From Helichrysum umbraculigerum (Eukaryota > Streptophyta > Magnoliopsida > Asterales > Asteraceae), in NCBI GenBank assembly GCA_949592205.1, contig CATIUR010000002.1, forward strand, positions 6,796,501 through 6,860,500: a stretch of DNA of 64,000 bases, read 5' to 3'. This document shows, one piece after another, positions 55,495 through 64,000 of the stretch. Positions within the stretch are counted from its first letter, which is position 1. Each line of letters starts with the position of its first letter. The notes below the pieces were generated by a model that saw nothing but the letters and a program-made list of their open reading frames with translations, was not told the origin of the DNA and searched no databases. A program made the position numbers and the translations under genes.

Positions 55495-56622
55495 TCAAAT
55501 CAATTTTACAAACTGATTTCATCTTTCAAAGAGGCTGTGATTTTGATTGCATTGTGTTCTTTACTTTCATTGATTCATCATCTTCATCATTCTAAGTAAG
55601 CTAGCTATATTTTCATGTTCTTGCTTGAATGAATTGAGCTAGGTTAAATTGATGATAGAATGGTTATGTTCATGCTTGAATATGTATTTGTATGATGATT
55701 ACAAACTGATTTCATGCTTATTTTGATGAATAAATTGTGTTCTTCAAGTTGTGGCTTGAATGATTGTGGGTCTTGATAGAAAATTAGGTTGAAATCTTGT
55801 GCATGTGTAGATTGTGATGTTATATGACATTGTTTGTTGTTGTTACATGTTTATACATGTTTGTAGAGGTCAATTACATGTTAAAATCAAGTCTAGTATC
55901 TGAAATTGGTGTTTTTGGGATTTGTGGTTCGAGGCTGAAATGTGCAGAACAAGAACAGGCCTGGGTCTGTGACCATACCCGGACGGGTATGGTCACACCC
56001 GAACGGGTGACCCCCATACCCGAATGGGTAAATGGACCCGTACGGCTATTTTAGTTCATTTTCATCTCAGAACGGACCTAAGTCTGGAAGTCAGTGTTGC
56101 ACCCGATCGGGTGACACCATACCCGAACGGGTGACATCATACCCGAGCGGGTGGTATCCTACCCGATCGGGTAGGTGTCTGAATGTTTTAAATTGTGTTT
56201 TATTGTTAGGTACTTGTGCATTTACGATTCTTATAATTTTATAATGAATTTGAATTAGTTGAAATAATAAAATGAGTTACTAACTCGGTGTTTCATTGTG
56301 TTTATAGATCCACCGAAGACTCAATAATATTAGACCATTGAGTGAAGTCGGTAACTGTCAAGGGTGAGTGGATCTTGGACTCTCAGTCTAAGTTAGTTGT
56401 AACAATGTGGTTACAACCAGTAATTTAGTTTATTGCATTGATTGCTCTAATAGAATATTGCCATGGTGGTTATCCTTTGTGTGGTTATTGGTGTCCCGTT
56501 TACTATGATAGTTGTGGACTATTTAATTTGGTGGGGGTCAACTAATGTGTTGGGTTTGTGTACTAATACTAGGACAACGCAATTGACATGAACATGTGTT
56601 GAGCATTGATCTTGCGTTGTAG
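55495..56622 (+). repeat. E3 5' LTR, second part
   Basis: Sequence following the E4 target duplication. Contains two clusters of CCCGAWCGGG palindromes (55978-56046 and 56102-56171) and a mini-exon-like segment (56308-56363). The LTR end and primer site are missing, so a deletion probably fused LTR to gag near 56620. Confidence 0.65.
55978..56171. promoter_or_regulatory. CCCGAWCGGG palindrome arrays in E3 LTR
   Basis: Cluster 1: 55978, 55998, 56019 and 56037 (spacing 20, 21 and 18). Cluster 2: 56102, 56122, 56142 and 56162 (exactly 20 bp each). The core varies (GATC, GAAC, GAGC) but the CCC...GGG arms are kept. Confidence 0.8.
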
Positions 56623-56700
56623 GTAGTATTAGTACCAAACTATCGGTTTAACCGATGTTCGGGTTGTGAGCTGACCGTTACCGTTGTCAATGTTCCAGTA

Positions 56701-57801
56701 TCCGATGTCTCTCCTCCTGAAATCCAAAGTGTTAGTCAGGGACAAACTGGTACCTCCTTCACGGCCGATGATTTGAACCAAGAGGACTATATGCTACATT
56801 TAGAGGAAGAAAATGCAAGACTTAAGGATATTGAGCGACAGTTTTTAGAACAACAAGCTAGGTTACCTCCACAGATTTCTCAGACTTCACTACCGGTTCA
56901 TAGTTCGATACCGTCTATGGTGGTGACCACTCAGATTCCTTTATCTCTACCGCACTACCATCAACAGTCTTATGGGGGCTTTTATCAGATGTCGGCCCCT
57001 ATGCCATCTTTTGGACCATCCGGATTACAGTTTCAGGGATTCTCTTCATCAGTTCAACCTAAATTGTGCTTGTTCAAAACCTTCAAATCTAGTGGACCAT
57101 CCGATTTCTATGGTAGTACAAATCCCTCCGTTACCTTGGATTGGTTGAGGGATGTTGAGAGGAAATTCGAGGTATGTCGTTGTGAGGAGGAAGTTAAGGT
57201 TCCTTATGTAGTTCAACTTTTAAAGGGTCCGGCAATGGGTTGGTGGGATTCCCTCACATCACATTTCACTCCACAACAGAAATCTGCTATTAGGTGGCCA
57301 GATTTTTACAACGAAGTTTGCAAAAGGTATTGTTCCGGATTTGACATGACACGTATTAGAAAGGAGTTTTTGGACTTACAAATGACGGGTAGTATGATGA
57401 TGGATGATCTTATTAACCAATTTTCTGAAAAATTGAGATTTGTGCATCAGTGGGTACCGGATGAGCAGACACAGATTGACCATTTTGTTGGAATGTTGCC
57501 TCATGATTATAGGGCGACAGTTAGACTAGCACGTTCCCTTACTCATGCGTTTGATTTGGCCCGAGCTATACATGGAGATGTTTTGGCGAAGAATTTGGAG
57601 ATTAAAGATAAATCACCAGTGAAACCCAAGGGTGAGTCTTTGGGTAGCCCCGGAAAGAAAAAGTGGCATGGATCTTCCCGTGGCAAGGGTCAGGGTTCAG
57701 GTGGTGGTGCAATAGGGGATAAATCTAATTAGTGCACAGATTGTAAATCAAAGCATACGGGTCCCTGCACTCCTCAAACGGCTAGGTGCATCAAGTGTGG
57801 C
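56701..57801 (+). pseudogene. E3 gag (chromovirus), truncated
   Basis: The frame is open from about 56623, with the first ATG at 56791. It has a coiled-coil-like N-terminal part (E-E-E-N-A-R-L-K-D-I-E) and a Gln/Pro/Ser-rich linker. The Retrotrans_gag core starts near 57075 (F-K-S-S-G-P-S-D-F-Y-G, W-L-R-D-V-E-R-K-F, G-P-A-M-G-W-W) and a basic tail follows. TAG at 57730-57732 interrupts the frame just before the zinc knuckle (C-x2-C-x3-H-x3-C, 57733 onward). The frame is then cut at 57801 by the E6 LTR. It belongs to the Tekay-like type that forms the particle of chromoviruses. Confidence 0.85.
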
Positions 57802-58879
57802 TGATGCGTGTGAAAGCGCGTCTTGTTTTATAATTTATAAAGTACAGGAAATACCAATCACTACTATCACACAACCAGGCAAGAATACCCGATCGGAATA
57901 GTATAGCTATGGTAAGTCCAGGTCGATCACAGGAACACAGGAACAATGTTATTCAATTAAATTGGAATTATTAATAAAGCAGTAAAATAGGGGGTACGTT
58001 TTAGTTCCGTACGAACGTTCAAGATGAACTAATTAACTAAACCAACAACATAAAACAAGATAAAGAGGAACATATAAACAATTGGAGATAGACATTGATG
58101 CGCGCGGAACGGTCGGTCAAGGAATCGCTTCCCTTGTCGTTGCGGACCTCACGCTCAACGCGGCATCATGTGGTAGTTTTAAATTTATAATAGTCGGGGG
58201 GAGCCAAAATCTTCCGAACTACTTACTATTATTAGATACGCATACCTGATATTAGTATGTGGTAAGGATGATCCAGGGTCGTTCCTCACGACGGTAGAAT
58301 TGAAATAGAGCTCATTCAGATAACTTAGTAATTAAGCAGGGTTTTGAATAGTTGGACAGGTTTGTATTTGGTTTTTCTAATTAATTAAACTACTAAAGCA
58401 GAAAATAAAAGGGAAGCTAGCATACTTGTAATACTTAAGGATGACGGAGACGTGGCTTACCATGATTTAGGTATGATGTTCAATATGGGACACATCTAGG
58501 TAACAGACAAATAAACTATACGTGTAAACACTAGGACCCTACTTCTTTAGATAGATTCTAAATCAGTATGTCACTGAGTACCTAGGTTATCGTGATTCTG
58601 ATCAGAACAGGCTGCTCAACCCCCCATACTTGTCTTTTTTTGAGACAGTGACCCTTGAAGGGTGTAGGGATAAGGTAACAGACTGCCCATTGGGTTATTC
58701 TGACCGTTCTTAACACCTAAGTCTAAATGTTATCATCTAAACATGCTCTGATTATTATCCTTGTATTCTAAACTATCAGTTTTGTAGAGTCTAGGGGTTT
58801 TAAGAATCCTGAACCACTGCTGGGCTTGACTTTCATCACTAGACTCATTCCTTACGTTTGATTAGCTTAAATACTTCTG

Positions 58880-59260
58880 TCATGATCTAGACTCTCCTTT
58901 GCAATCAGTCATTCAGCCCTAGGAACACCAGCGGTGTATAATGCATACTCATTCCATAGCGTACCACCCAAGGCACCTTTCACGATGTATTAAACTTAGA
59001 TACTTTTCCACAGACCCTTATTGTAACCAGGGATATCTTTGCGGTGTACTATGATGTTTCCACAGCTCCGATCCCTAGGTACGGGTACGGTGTACTATAT
59101 CGAAGTGGTTCCATAGCTTCAGTTCCAAGGGTAGACAGACGATGTACTGTAACACTTCCACAGCTATATTGGTTCCTAGGCCATATTCTAGGGTTTCTAG
59201 GTCGTCCACAGTGTTGGCACACACGACTTTTTCCGGGGCTTTCACGTTGGTGATTCCAAA
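58880..59260 (-). repeat. Repeated leader motif in E7-family solo LTR
   Basis: On the minus strand, units of GCTGTGGAA/GCTATGGAA followed by (A)GTACACCG/GTACATCG recur at least five times, matching the E5 motif at 40458-40895. The same region is at 63800-64000 in the E7 LTR. Confidence 0.65.
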
Positions 59261-59980
59261 GCTATACCCAGTTATTTATGCCGGGTGACAGACACGGCTT
59301 CGTACTATAACACAGATAACATATCTACCGTAACTTAGGCCTACAGCTAAGGTGATAGTTACGCGAAGGACTGGAAAGGGTGATCCATAACTAAGTCTAG
59401 ATACATGATAAGTTTAGACAGATACAGAGCTTAACAATTCCATTAATCATACTCAATCATGGCAAACATACAAGAAACTACTCACAAAGCATGGCAATAA
59501 ACATTTCAAACATTAACGATCACAAACATCAAACAAGAACATTATGACAAATTAATATAAGAAAGGATAGATATTACCCGTAATTGCGAGCAGAATAACA
59601 CTTGTATTTCTCCGAATAATATCCCAAGTATTACAGACGCTAGCTTCTACGAATTACATTACATAGCTACTCCTAAAGCGACGGATTCTCCCCCTAATCT
59701 TCTAACTAGTTTCAAGAGAGAGAAACTAGAGAGAGAGACTAGAGAGAGAACCTAACTACCTACTATTTCTCCTCTAACTCCTAAGAGTAGTGCTAGAGAG
59801 AGAAAGCTACTAATTATTCTAGTGAGAGATGAATGAGATTTCTTTTGGATGTCGAAAATGATGAAATGAGGCTCGTATATATAGGCAACGCACAACCGTA
59901 TCCGTAGACCGTATCCAAAACTTCAAACGCACAACCGTATCGCAAACCCGAATAAAAATCAGATTTTTATCGCCTAAACA

Positions 59981-60172
59981 CACGATACGGTTGAGCTAGG
60001 GCAAATACGGGAGAACTGGAGCGTATACGGTTGAGCATAGGGTGAATACGGGAGAACACAGGCCGTATACGGATGTGCTAGGCCGTATACGGTCTATCTA
60101 GGCCGTATACAGTCTGTGCTAGGCCGTATACGGTCTAGTTTGGCCGTATACGGTCTAGCTCTCCCGTATCCT
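59981..60172. promoter_or_regulatory. CCGTATACGG palindrome array in E7-family LTR
   Basis: Units start at about 59981, 60001, 60021, 60043, 60063, 60083, 60103, 60124, 60144 and 60163, a spacing of 19-22 bp. The central ones are perfect or near-perfect palindromes and the outer ones are degenerate. On the minus strand a TATA-like TATATATA (about 59877-59884) lies downstream, as in E5. Confidence 0.75.
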
Positions 60173-61400
60173 GATTCCTCGGTTCTTCGTTTCTTCGTTC
60201 GGGCGTAATTTCTTCATCCGATGTCCGTTTTGAGCGTTCTTTATATCCCTGAAATCGTATTTGAAAAACGAAGACAATGAGATAAGTTAGAGGTCCTAAC
60301 TCCATGTCTAGCTCAAAAAGTGCTAGAATGCGTTAACCGGAAGATTCAATGATCGTTTTTGCTCAGTTTTACTCATTTTTAGGTTGTTTTTGCTGATTCT
60401 TGAAACATCATCTATATTTTAGCCATTACAATGAAATGTAACTTTTAAGTTCATATTTGAGTGTTTTCATTAATAATCGGGCTAAAATGGTGAGATAATG
60501 GCACACAAAAACATGACTTTTTGCGTGTCATCAGACATGTAATTGCTTAGAGTCTTCACCTCAGATTCATATTATCCGGTTCATGTGTTTTGATTGTCTC
60601 ATTGTGATTTCTTTTATATCAACTTAGTACCAAATTCTTCAATGATTCTAAGTTTAATATGAACTAGCCAACGTTACGGGTCCAACTAATTCCTACAATC
60701 TAGGGTTTTCCTAGATTGTGCATTAAGTATTCACGACTTATTACGATTAATCCTCGCGGTATGACTCAACAATACCTACTAATAATCACTTATTAGCTTG
60801 CTCATTTTAGATTGATTAGTTACTAGTCTCTTAACCTATCAGACTCAACATATTTAGCAATGACTATAAACCTAGATTCATAATCATCAATAATTAATAA
60901 CATCAAAGGAACTCAATCTCAATGATATTATCAACCACGTTAAGTAGTAACTAACAATCACCAACAATCAAGGTTCTACGGATAACATAACAATCTTCAA
61001 TCAGATAATCGATTCAAAACACAATTATAACCATCAAATGCTCGAAATATGCGAGTGGGTGTGTATGATGACTAAGGCACCTAGATAATAAAACTTTTAG
61101 CAGGGTTCCATGTTTGCGAGTGAAAGGATGTTAAGAACTCTAGATAATGGTGAAATAGATTTTTCAATGAAGTTCAAACAAGCGAGAGAAGGAAAGTTTC
61201 AGGGTTTTTAGCAAAAGATTGACATTAAAGTTTAAAAACCATGACTTCAATGAATATGAAATTTAAGTTCCAAGTCATTTTTGAAAATCATTCCCTTTTT
61301 GTTTATATAAACTTAAGAAAACTAATTTTAAACATGCTTTTTAGGGTTTCATTTTCTACTTATTGGGGTTAGCATACTACTTTAACTATTAAAACTATGT

Positions 61401-61457
61401 TAGACACGGGTTGCCTCCCGAGAAGCGCTTGTTTTTGTTCGAGTCTCTAGCTTGACT
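61401..61457 (-). ncRNA. Conserved two-hairpin motif after the E7 ORF
   Basis: On the minus strand: stem AGTC...GACT (61457-61442), then AAGCGCTTCT, then stem CGGG-AGGCAA-CCCG. The second hairpin is identical to that in E5. It lies about 115 nt after the ORF stop. Confidence 0.6.
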
Positions 61458-61573
61458 CTAACACTATATGTCGGGAGATCCTAGCGGCTTCCTTGCATCC
61501 ATCAGTAGACACAAGTAGTAGTATTGGCGCATACCTATATAGTTAAAGCAGGTTATTCCTAGGGTATGTCCAA

Positions 61574-62794
61574 TCAGATGAGAAGGTACGTCGAAGTGAG
61601 TGATTCGTTTAACTTGAGGTATAATAAATCTCTCAACTTCTTGTACTTTCTCAGTCTGGATGGTTTGGATGGGTCGGTCAAAGGGTCCTCATCGCTCCAT
61701 GACGTATACGTCATTATGTAGTGGAGAGATGGTTTGTAGGGCGACCTTGATGCAGAACCCACCTTACTTCCTATGGTCTCTTGGTTGATGATAATGCTGT
61801 ACTTTGGGCATGGAGGTGGGACAGAGTCCATTGACGTCTCCAATTTTGTAGCAACATTCTCATCAACTACTTGGGTAACTGGTATGTCTAAGGCAATAGA
61901 GGTTTCAACTAGATCAAGGGGCGATTCATCCGTAAAGATATGTGGGATATCATCAACCACAACTTGTTGTGGGATAGTGTCAACCACGTCTTTTTGAGTT
62001 GGGATGAGATCACTTTTCAGAGTAGGTGCACGTTCCTTCTGTCCTTCTGAAGCTGAGTCTTCTATGTAAATCTCCTCATCCGGTTTCTCCATTTCTATCT
62101 CCTCGTCTACCTCTTCAGACTCGTCACCCCGGCCGGAAGTTTCAAGTTGCAATGGTTCGGAGAGTTCCTCTAGAATGAACTCTTCGTTGGTCTCAGACGT
62201 TGATAGGTTAAGAGTGGGTGGAAATGAGGATTTAGAAGATTGGTTAGGTGTAGGAGTTGAAGAAAGTTTGCAACCAGACTCATGAAAATGAAAGTCTGGG
62301 TCAAGCGAAGTAGATGTGGTGTGTGTGTTCCTATCTTCCTGTAGCCTAAAGTTGGGTCTAACTTGATTCCTATCTCCCTTACTACTTACTTGTTTTCGTA
62401 TTTCAGACAGCTTATTAGAACTTCTTCGAAGCATGTCTTCTTGTTCTTTTAGTAATTTTTCAAGTGAGTTAGAAGAGGGTGAGAAAGCAGCATTACTGCT
62501 GAGAAAGGTCAAAGACGTATCTCTCAAGTCAGGACTCTCGTACGGTTGAGGTTCAGATACAGGGTAAGATGAGTATGGGTAGACTTCGAGTGGTTTAGGA
62601 TAGTAAGGTTGGTATTGATGTTGTTTGAAAGCGTAAGGGTCATATTGATATTGTATTTGAGGATCTAGGTACCCTACGTTATCCAAATAATTCATACTAT
62701 ACCTTTGACATTCGTTATCTAAGTGAGAATCACTTCTACATCTATCTTGAACAAGACTATCAAATTGATCTATTAGTTGTTGTGAATTTGCCAT
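61574..62794 (-). CDS. E7 406-aa ORF, unknown function
   Basis: Starts at ATG 62794-62792, about 200 nt after the primer site, where gag normally begins. It runs uninterrupted to 61574. The N-terminal part is Tyr/Gln/Pro-rich (residues about 45-90). A coiled-coil-like segment follows (S-L-E-K-L-L-K-E-Q-E-D-M-L-R-R, about 108-135), then Ser/Thr-rich and strongly acidic parts (residues about 205-250), and a basic C-terminal end (S-R-L-R-K-Y-K-K-L-R). I see no Retrotrans_gag core, zinc knuckle, protease, RT or integrase. The composition resembles the linker and acidic parts around the E5 protease, so it may be a reduced Gag-like protein that kept only linker regions. The intact frame suggests recent activity or selection. 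Function unknown. Confidence 0.65.
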   Translation of the reverse strand: MANSQQLIDQFDSLVQDRCRSDSHLDNECQRYSMNYLDNVGYLDPQIQYQYDPYAFKQHQYQPYYPKPLEVYPYSSYPVSEPQPYESPDLRDTSLTFLSSNAAFSPSSNSLEKLLKEQEDMLRRSSNKLSEIRKQVSSKGDRNQVRPNFRLQEDRNTHTTSTSLDPDFHFHESGCKLSSTPTPNQSSKSSFPPTLNLSTSETNEEFILEELSEPLQLETSGRGDESEEVDEEIEMEKPDEEIYIEDSASEGQKERAPTLKSDLIPTQKDVVDTIPQQVVVDDIPHIFTDESPLDLVETSIALDIPVTQVVDENVATKLETSMDSVPPPCPKYSIIINQETIGSKVGSASRSPYKPSLHYIMTYTSWSDEDPLTDPSKPSRLRKYKKLRDLLYLKLNESLTSTYLLI

Positions 62795-62994
62795 TTCCCA
62801 AGGTTTTTAGAGAACACACGAAGAAGGTTTAAGAATTAAAGTTGTAGTATGGAGGGAAGTTATTCTAAGCTACGCTAAGCTAAACTAAGCTAATCTACGG
62901 GCATAAAGTAACTTCGGATAGGGATGGTGAGTCCAATCCAAAAGGATCTCTTAAAAACTAAATTTTTCTAAACAAGCTCCAAATCGTACTACTG

Positions 62995-63012
62995 TCCCAG
63001 GCAACGGCGCCA
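62995..63012 (-). other. E7 primer-binding site (tRNA-Asp type)
   Basis: Minus strand TGGCGCCGTTGCCTGGGA, 6 nt after the LTR end. It matches the tRNA-Asp site of Athila elements with one mismatch. Confidence 0.88.
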
Positions 63013-63018
63013 AAAACT

Positions 63019-64000
63019 TGATGCGCGCGGAACGGTCGGTCAAGGAATCGCTTCCCTTGTCGTTGCGGACCTCACGCTCAACGCGGCATCATGTGGTAGT
63101 TTTAAATTTATAATAGTCGGGGGGAGCCAAAATCTTCCGAACTACTTACTATTATTAGATACGCATACCTGATATTAGTATGTGGTAAGGATGATCCAGG
63201 GTCGTTCCTCACGACGGTAGAATTGAAATAGAGCTCATTCAGATAACTTAGTAATTAAGCAGGGTTTTGAATAGTTGGACAGGTTTGTATTTGGTTTTTC
63301 TAATTAATTAAACTACTAAAGCAGAAAATAAAAGGGAAGCTAGCATACTTGTAATACTTAAGGATGACAGAGACGTGGCTTACCATGATTTAGGTATGAT
63401 GTTCAATATGGGACACATCTAGGTAACAGACAAATAAACTATACGTGTAAACACTAGGACCCTACTTCTTTAGATAGATTCTAAATCAGTATGTCACTGA
63501 GTACCTAGGTTATCGTGATTCTGATCAGAACAGGCTGCTCAACCCCCCATACTTGTCTTTTTTTGAGACAGTGACCCTTGAAGGGTGCAGGGATAAGGTA
63601 ACAGACTGCCCATTGGGTTATTCTGACCGTTCTTAACACCTAAGTCTAAATGTTATCATCTAAACATGCTCTGATTATTATCCTTGTATTCTAAACTATC
63701 AGTTTTGTAGAGTCTAGGGGTTTTAAGAATCCTGAACCACTGCTGGGCTTGACTTTCATCACTAGACTCATTCCTTACGTTTGATTAGCTTAAATACTTC
63801 TGTCATGATCTAGACTCTCCTTTGCAATCAGTCATTCAGCCCTAGGAACACCAGCGGTGTATAATGCATACTCATTCCATAGCGTACCACCCAAGGCACC
63901 GTTCACGATGTATTAAACTTAGATACTTTTCCACAGACCCTTATTGTAACCAGGGATATCTTTGCGGTGTACTATGATGTTTCCACAGCTCCGATCCCTA
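63019..64000 (-). repeat. E7 5' LTR (3' portion), runs off the window
   Basis: Begins TGATGCGCGCGG on the plus strand next to the primer site and is nearly identical to 58096-59077 of the solo LTR (a few single-base differences seen). By comparison about 1.45 kb of it should lie beyond the edge. Confidence 0.9.

Larger units (their letters stand above)
58096..60533 (-). mobile_element. Solo LTR of the E7 family inside E6
   Basis: A 2,438-bp LTR, TGATGCGCGCGG...CGTGTCATCA on the plus strand. GACAT lies on both sides (58091-58095 and 60534-60538), so this LTR has its own target duplication and no interior: a product of LTR-LTR recombination. Its first ~980 bp is nearly identical to 63019-64000. 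On the minus strand it starts TGATGACACGCAAAAAGTCATG, related to the E5 LTR. Confidence 0.8.
57802..61040 (-). mobile_element. E6: Athila-type LTR, minus strand, interrupted by a solo LTR
   Basis: On the minus strand the piece 58095-57802 ends ACACGCATCA and aligns well with the end of the E1 LTR (shared GGTATTCTTGCCTG and CGGAACT..AAACG segments). After the solo LTR, 60539 to about 61040 continues the same alignment (CTCTAAGCAA, GATTGAGTTCCTTT and so on). The LTR's own start is not seen: near 61040 the sequence changes to interior-like DNA. The candidate target before 57802 is GTGGC. Confidence 0.65.
61041..63018 (-). mobile_element. E7 interior: non-autonomous Athila-related element, minus strand
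   Basis: Minus-strand order: LTR (63019 onward), primer site, 406-aa ORF, two-hairpin motif (61457-61401), then non-coding interior that meets E6 LTR sequence near 61040. The expected polypurine tract and own 3' LTR are missing at that junction, so the element is truncated or rearranged. No Gag core, protease or Pol domain is recognised. Confidence 0.6.
37567..64000 (+). mobile_element. E3: Tekay-like chromovirus remnant, extends past the window
   Basis: It begins TGTAACATCC at 37567, with GGTTA just before as the possible target. The LTR is cut by E4 at 37929, resumes at 55495 and runs to about 56620. It is then joined, without a recognisable LTR end or primer site, to a gag frame that is cut by E6 at 57801. 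The rest should lie beyond the right edge. It is the oldest element of this nest. Confidence 0.75.

Overview
This window looks like nuclear DNA of a flowering plant, most likely a eudicot and possibly an asterid (the lineage is inferred). It is A+T-rich, with spliced genes, (AT)n microsatellites, a tRNA-derived SINE, Helitron-like ends and, above all, nested LTR retrotransposons. No rRNA or tRNA gene, operon or CRISPR array was seen. Low-copy genes lie only in the first ~9.5 kb: a partial potato-inhibitor-I-type protease inhibitor (1774-2004, +), a DUF6598-like protein with an in-frame coding minisatellite (5784-6971, -), and a small three-exon gene behind a telo-box/site II promoter (7926-8497, -). 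A possible terminal exon of another gene lies at 9346-9431 (-).

Nest 1 (9617-35699) is an Athila-like Ty3/gypsy element, E1, bounded by the 5-bp target duplication GTTAC. E2 (12142-20977, target duplication GTCAA), a non-coding Tekay-like element with 3.3-kb LTRs, split the zinc knuckle of E1 Gag. A 7.37-kb segment holding most of the E2 3' LTR and the E1 gag-3'/pol region was then tandemly duplicated (18560-25931 and 25932-33309). Both pol copies are dead: three stop codons are shared, and the first copy has an additional frameshift.

Between the nests (35705-37566) there is AT-rich sequence, a TIR element carrying what may be a captured exon (36051-36741), and a dispersed repeat.

Nest 2 (37567 to beyond the window) begins with E3, a Tekay-like chromovirus remnant. 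E4 (37930-55489, target duplication CACTC; 2.5-kb LTRs around only 539 bp of internal DNA) sits in the E3 LTR. E5 (39010-50941, target duplication GACTT) sits in the left LTR of E4. E5 is young and encodes Gag plus an aspartic protease followed by a long unknown C-terminal region, with no reverse transcriptase or integrase. Further right, the E3 gag is cut by a minus-strand Athila LTR (E6). That LTR contains a solo LTR (58096-60533) of an E5-related family, and another member of that family (E7) runs off the right edge with its own 406-aa unknown ORF.

The most interesting signals are cis-regulatory. LTRs from two retrotransposon lineages carry arrays of 10-15-bp palindromes spaced 19-21 bp apart, about two helical turns. 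A two-hairpin motif follows the ORF stop in E1, E5 and E7. A hairpin whose stem differs but stays paired precedes the polypurine tract in E1 and E5. Tekay-like LTRs share a mini-exon-like acceptor/donor pair. E5/E7 LTRs share a repeated leader motif. E5 and E7 may be non-autonomous elements mobilised by Athila-type relatives.
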